8,082 bases of DNA from Elusimicrobia bacterium RIFCSPLOWO2_12_FULL_59_9 (GTDB taxonomy: Bacteria > Elusimicrobiota > Elusimicrobia > O2-12-FULL-59-9): contig MGUX01000101.1 of NCBI GenBank assembly GCA_001800185.1, positions 1 through 8,082 of the forward strand, written 5' to 3'. Below the pieces are notes generated by a model. It saw only the letters and a program-made list of their open reading frames with translations. It was not told the DNA's origin and made no database searches. The position numbers were made by a program, and so were the translations under genes. Of the stretch, positions 6,250 through 8,082 are shown piece after piece (the stretch's first letter is position 1; each line of letters opens with the position of its first letter).

Positions 6250-6587
6250 GGCGGCGGCGCTCGGTCCGCCTCAACCAATACCTTCCCGTGCTTTGGACTC
6301 TGGGCGAAGGGGCCCAAAACGGCTGGGGAAGGCTGTTGGATTTGAGCGCCGTGGGAGCGCGGCTTCTGACGCGGGGCGTTTTGACGGGCGAGGAGATTTT
6401 TTTGAGCTTTGAGCTGGAGACCGAGAAATTCAACAAGCTGCGCTGCCGCGTGGCGCGGGCCGAGCAGGACCGGGACGGCTATTGGGTTTACGGCCTTGAG
6501 ATCGCGGAGGACGCGGCGCGGGCCAGGCTTAAGCAGCGCTTGATGAGCATTCTCTCGCGCGCCGGCCAAGCGGGGATCGATGGCTGA
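6246..6587 (+). CDS. PilZ domain protein (likely c-di-GMP receptor)
   Basis: A 113-residue single-domain protein. The N terminus RRRRSVR gives the RxxxR motif (R4 and R8), and DLSAVG (32-37) is the D-x-S-x-x-G motif; both contact c-di-GMP in known PilZ domains. LTGEEIFLSFEL, KLRCRVARAEQ and YWVYGLEI match the following barrel strands, and a basic helix (about 86-106) closes the protein. It would act in the cytoplasm as a c-di-GMP-responsive switch with no output domain of its own. The GTG start at 6246 overlaps the previous stop (GTGA, 4 bp), which fits translational coupling. The placement straight after the pseudo-receiver protein suggests the two work together; this is inference. Its end overlaps the dehydrogenase start by 8 bp. 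Confidence 0.85.
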   Translation: MRRRRSVRLNQYLPVLWTLGEGAQNGWGRLLDLSAVGARLLTRGVLTGEEIFLSFELETEKFNKLRCRVARAEQDRDGYWVYGLEIAEDAARARLKQRLMSILSRAGQAGIDG

Positions 6588-7944
6588 GACGAATTTGTAC
6601 GACGTGGCGGTGATCGGGGCCGGCCCCGGCGGCTATCCGGCGGCGCTGGAGGCCCGCGCGCGGGGAGCCAAAGTTCTTCTGTTGGAGAAGGGGCATGTCG
6701 GCGGCTTGTGCCTGAACCTGGGCTGCATCCCTTCCAAATCTTATTTGGACGTGGGCCACAAGCTGGCCGGATTTAAGGCGCTCTCGGCGCTGGCCGAGGA
6801 GCCGGCCGCGCTCAAGCTGAGTTGGGAAAAAATACGGCGGCGCAAAGACTCCGCGGTGTCGTTTTTGAGGGGCTCCATCGAGAGGACGCTGAAGGCCGCG
6901 GGGGTGGAACTCGTCCGGGCGGAGGGCCGTTTTTTGTCGGATAAAGAAATCGAGGCGGTTTCCGCTTCCGGCCGGCGCAGTGTCTACGCGTTCCGCTCAG
7001 CCATCGTCGCCGCCGGCACCCGGCCTTTTTTCCCTCCGCCCTTCGACGCGCACGCCGAGCGGCTCTTGGACAGCGACCGCATCTTCGATCTCTCCGAAAC
7101 CCCGCGCCGCTTGGCGGTGATCGGCGGCGGGGCCATCGGCTGCGAATTGAGTTGTTTTTTTTCGGAGATGGGCTCGGAGATCGTCTTGATAGAAAAAATG
7201 CCCCGGCTTTTACCCGGAGAAGACGAAGGCGTCGCGCGGCTGCTGCAAGGCAGCTTCGAGAAGCGCGGCATCCGGGTCGCCGTCGGAGCGACGGTTGAGG
7301 AGCTTGCGCCCCAGGCCTCCGGTTGGAAGCTGCGTCTGGCCGGCGGAGAGAGCCTGCAAGCCGACCAAGTGCTGGTCTGCGTCGGCAGGCGGGCGCATGC
7401 GGAGGGGCTCGGGCTGGAGAAAGCGGGCGTGCCTGAGACCGGCTCTTTTGTCGGTGTGGATGGTTTTTTGAGGACGCCCGCGCGCAACATCTTCGCGGTG
7501 GGAGACATCAACGGCCTTGCGCCGCTGGCGCACGCGGCCACCGCGCAGGGAATTTCGGCCGCGCGCAGCGCGACCGGCGATCTGTCGCGCTATGACGGCA
7601 GTCTTGTGCCGCGCTGCCTCTACACCTGGCCCGAGGTGGCCAGCGTAGGGCTTTGGAAGCGCGACTGCCTGGCCCAGGGAATCGAGATCAAGGCCCAGCG
7701 CTTTTTTTTCGCCGCATCGGGGCGGGCCTTGACGGAGGGAGAGACGGAGGGCTACATGCAGATTTTAAGCGACGCGGCCACCGGCCGGATTTTGGGGGCG
7801 CAGATGATAGGCCCCAGGGTCACCGAGCTCATCCACATCATTTCCATGGCCATCCGGAGCGGCATGGGCCGCGGCGATTTTAAGGGGATGATTTTCGCCC
7901 ACCCCACTTTGGCCGAAGGCATCCGGGAGACTCTGGAGCGATGA
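6580..7944 (+). CDS. lpdA: Dihydrolipoamide dehydrogenase (E3, FAD flavoprotein)
   Basis: This 454-residue protein is complete and slightly short for the family (about 460-475). It reoxidises dihydrolipoyl groups of 2-oxoacid dehydrogenase or glycine cleavage complexes, with NAD+ as acceptor. The order is: FAD-binding GAGPGG (13-18), redox-active disulfide C44 and C49 in GGLCLNLGCIPSK, NAD-binding GGGAIG (182-187) followed by ELSCFFSEMGSEIVLIEK, the second FAD motif FAVGD (305-309), and the C-terminal dimer domain ending in FAHPTLAE with catalytic H441 and E446. The His often found two residues before the catalytic one is Phe here, a known variant. ATG 6580 overlaps the PilZ stop by 8 bp, and GGGG lies 4 nt upstream. 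No E1, E2 or lipoylation gene is seen in the window. Related disulfide reductases exist, but the CLNLGCIPSK and HPTLAE ends favour Lpd. Confidence 0.92.
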   Translation: MAETNLYDVAVIGAGPGGYPAALEARARGAKVLLLEKGHVGGLCLNLGCIPSKSYLDVGHKLAGFKALSALAEEPAALKLSWEKIRRRKDSAVSFLRGSIERTLKAAGVELVRAEGRFLSDKEIEAVSASGRRSVYAFRSAIVAAGTRPFFPPPFDAHAERLLDSDRIFDLSETPRRLAVIGGGAIGCELSCFFSEMGSEIVLIEKMPRLLPGEDEGVARLLQGSFEKRGIRVAVGATVEELAPQASGWKLRLAGGESLQADQVLVCVGRRAHAEGLGLEKAGVPETGSFVGVDGFLRTPARNIFAVGDINGLAPLAHAATAQGISAARSATGDLSRYDGSLVPRCLYTWPEVASVGLWKRDCLAQGIEIKAQRFFFAASGRALTEGETEGYMQILSDAATGRILGAQMIGPRVTELIHIISMAIRSGMGRGDFKGMIFAHPTLAEGIRETLER

Positions 7945-7957
7945 CCCCCCTCGCCAT

Positions 7958-8008
7958 GACACGCGCCTCCGGCGCTTCCATCGTCCCGGAGCACGGCGAA
8001 GGGGCCGG
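7958..8008 (-). repeat. Second copy of the palindromic repeat, inverted
   Basis: Read on the minus strand, this 51-bp stretch matches 5574-5624 without gaps at 34 of 51 positions by hand count. Shared blocks at identical offsets are CCGGCCCC, CGGGACGA and GCGTGTC. The short stem-loop before the final GTGTC is GCGCC-gga-GGCGC here (7963-7975) and GCCGC-aga-GCGGC in the other copy: both arms differ, yet pairing is kept. It begins 13 bp after the dehydrogenase stop. A plus-strand frame starting with ATG at 7941 (ATGA overlap with the stop) is open through it to the edge, but is made only of repeat sequence. Confidence 0.6.
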
Positions 8009-8082
8009 CGGTCCCTGTGGCGTGAGCACTGCGAGCGCCCGGAGCCTCGCCACCGGCGGTCCCTGTGGCGCGAGCACTGCGA
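8005..8082. repeat. 48-bp tandem repeat running off the right edge
   Basis: A 30-bp unit beginning CCGGCGGTCCCTGTGGCG occurs at 8005-8034 and 8053-8082 with one difference (T at 8023, C at 8071), giving a 48-bp period with an 18-bp filler (8035-8052). The second unit includes the inverted repeat CGCCAC (8048-8053) with GTGGCG (8065-8070). A diverged third copy may precede the first: CCCGGAGCACGGCGA near 7985-7999 resembles the filler CCCGGAGCCTCGCCA at 8038-8052. The period is a multiple of three, so open frames persist on both strands without being good evidence of a gene. The array abuts the inverted palindromic copy and continues beyond the window. Confidence 0.8.

Noticed and set aside
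7880..8077. Minus-strand open frame of 65 codons at the right end.
   Set aside because: It overlaps the 3' end of the dehydrogenase antisense, and its upstream part is the tandem repeat; no start signal or protein pattern was found.
7941..8082. A plus-strand frame opens with ATG at 7941, overlapping the dehydrogenase stop (ATGA), and stays open to the edge.
   Set aside because: The overlap fits the operon style, but the encoded sequence consists only of the palindromic copy and the 48-bp tandem repeat. No protein pattern is recognisable, and the GGAG is only 2 nt from the ATG.
8005..8082. The repeated 30-bp units with an 18-bp gap were considered as a CRISPR array.
   Set aside because: Only two units are seen, the 18-bp gap is short for a spacer and resembles sequence upstream of the first unit, and no cas gene is present.

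Overview
The window is GC-rich and almost fully coding. It looks like chromosomal DNA of a Gram-negative bacterium. The evidence for that is two predicted outer-membrane beta-barrel proteins with signal peptides, a LysM module that would sit in the periplasm, and a PilZ domain. The mix of a PorV/FadL-like barrel, a seven-iron ferredoxin and an acyl-chain-type dihydrolipoamide dehydrogenase fits an uncultured lineage such as Elusimicrobiota or a neighbouring phylum. That placement is an impression only; no marker gene is present to settle it.

Left part (about 1-1328, minus strand). A small hypothetical protein (1328 to 987) is followed by a 7Fe ferredoxin (917 to 591). After a 140-bp spacer full of inverted repeats comes the N-terminal 150 codons of a secreted protein that runs off the left edge. 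The hypothetical gene is divergent from the plus-strand block. The two GTG start codons are only 14 bp apart, around an 8-bp palindrome that can give both strands a Shine-Dalgarno-like AGG.

Right part (1343-7944, plus strand). Six genes lie head to tail: a beta-barrel porin-like protein, a secreted alpha/beta hydrolase, a PorV/FadL-like barrel fused to a coiled coil and LysM, a membrane protein joining a degenerate receiver domain to a periplasmic propeller-like repeat domain, a PilZ protein, and a complete dihydrolipoamide dehydrogenase. Gaps are 16-17 bp or the genes overlap by 1-8 bp, so the block is probably one operon. An exact TATAAT just before the LysM-barrel gene suggests an internal promoter. 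The set joins envelope structure (barrels, LysM, periplasmic propeller) to cytoplasmic signalling parts (pseudo-receiver, PilZ). The dehydrogenase looks like a metabolic passenger.

The most unusual feature is a small palindromic repeat. One copy (about 5569-5646) lies inside the first blade of the propeller gene. Removing exactly 78 bp, bounded by two GGCCGC direct repeats, restores the blade pattern of the other four repeats. A second, inverted copy of a 51-bp core lies just after the dehydrogenase (7958-8008), with both arms of a short stem-loop changed together so that pairing is kept. It runs into a 48-bp tandem repeat that leaves the window. A third hairpin-rich stretch (482-568) shares a near-identical 13-nt stem-loop. 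Together they suggest a dispersed palindromic repeat family able to insert in frame in protein genes.
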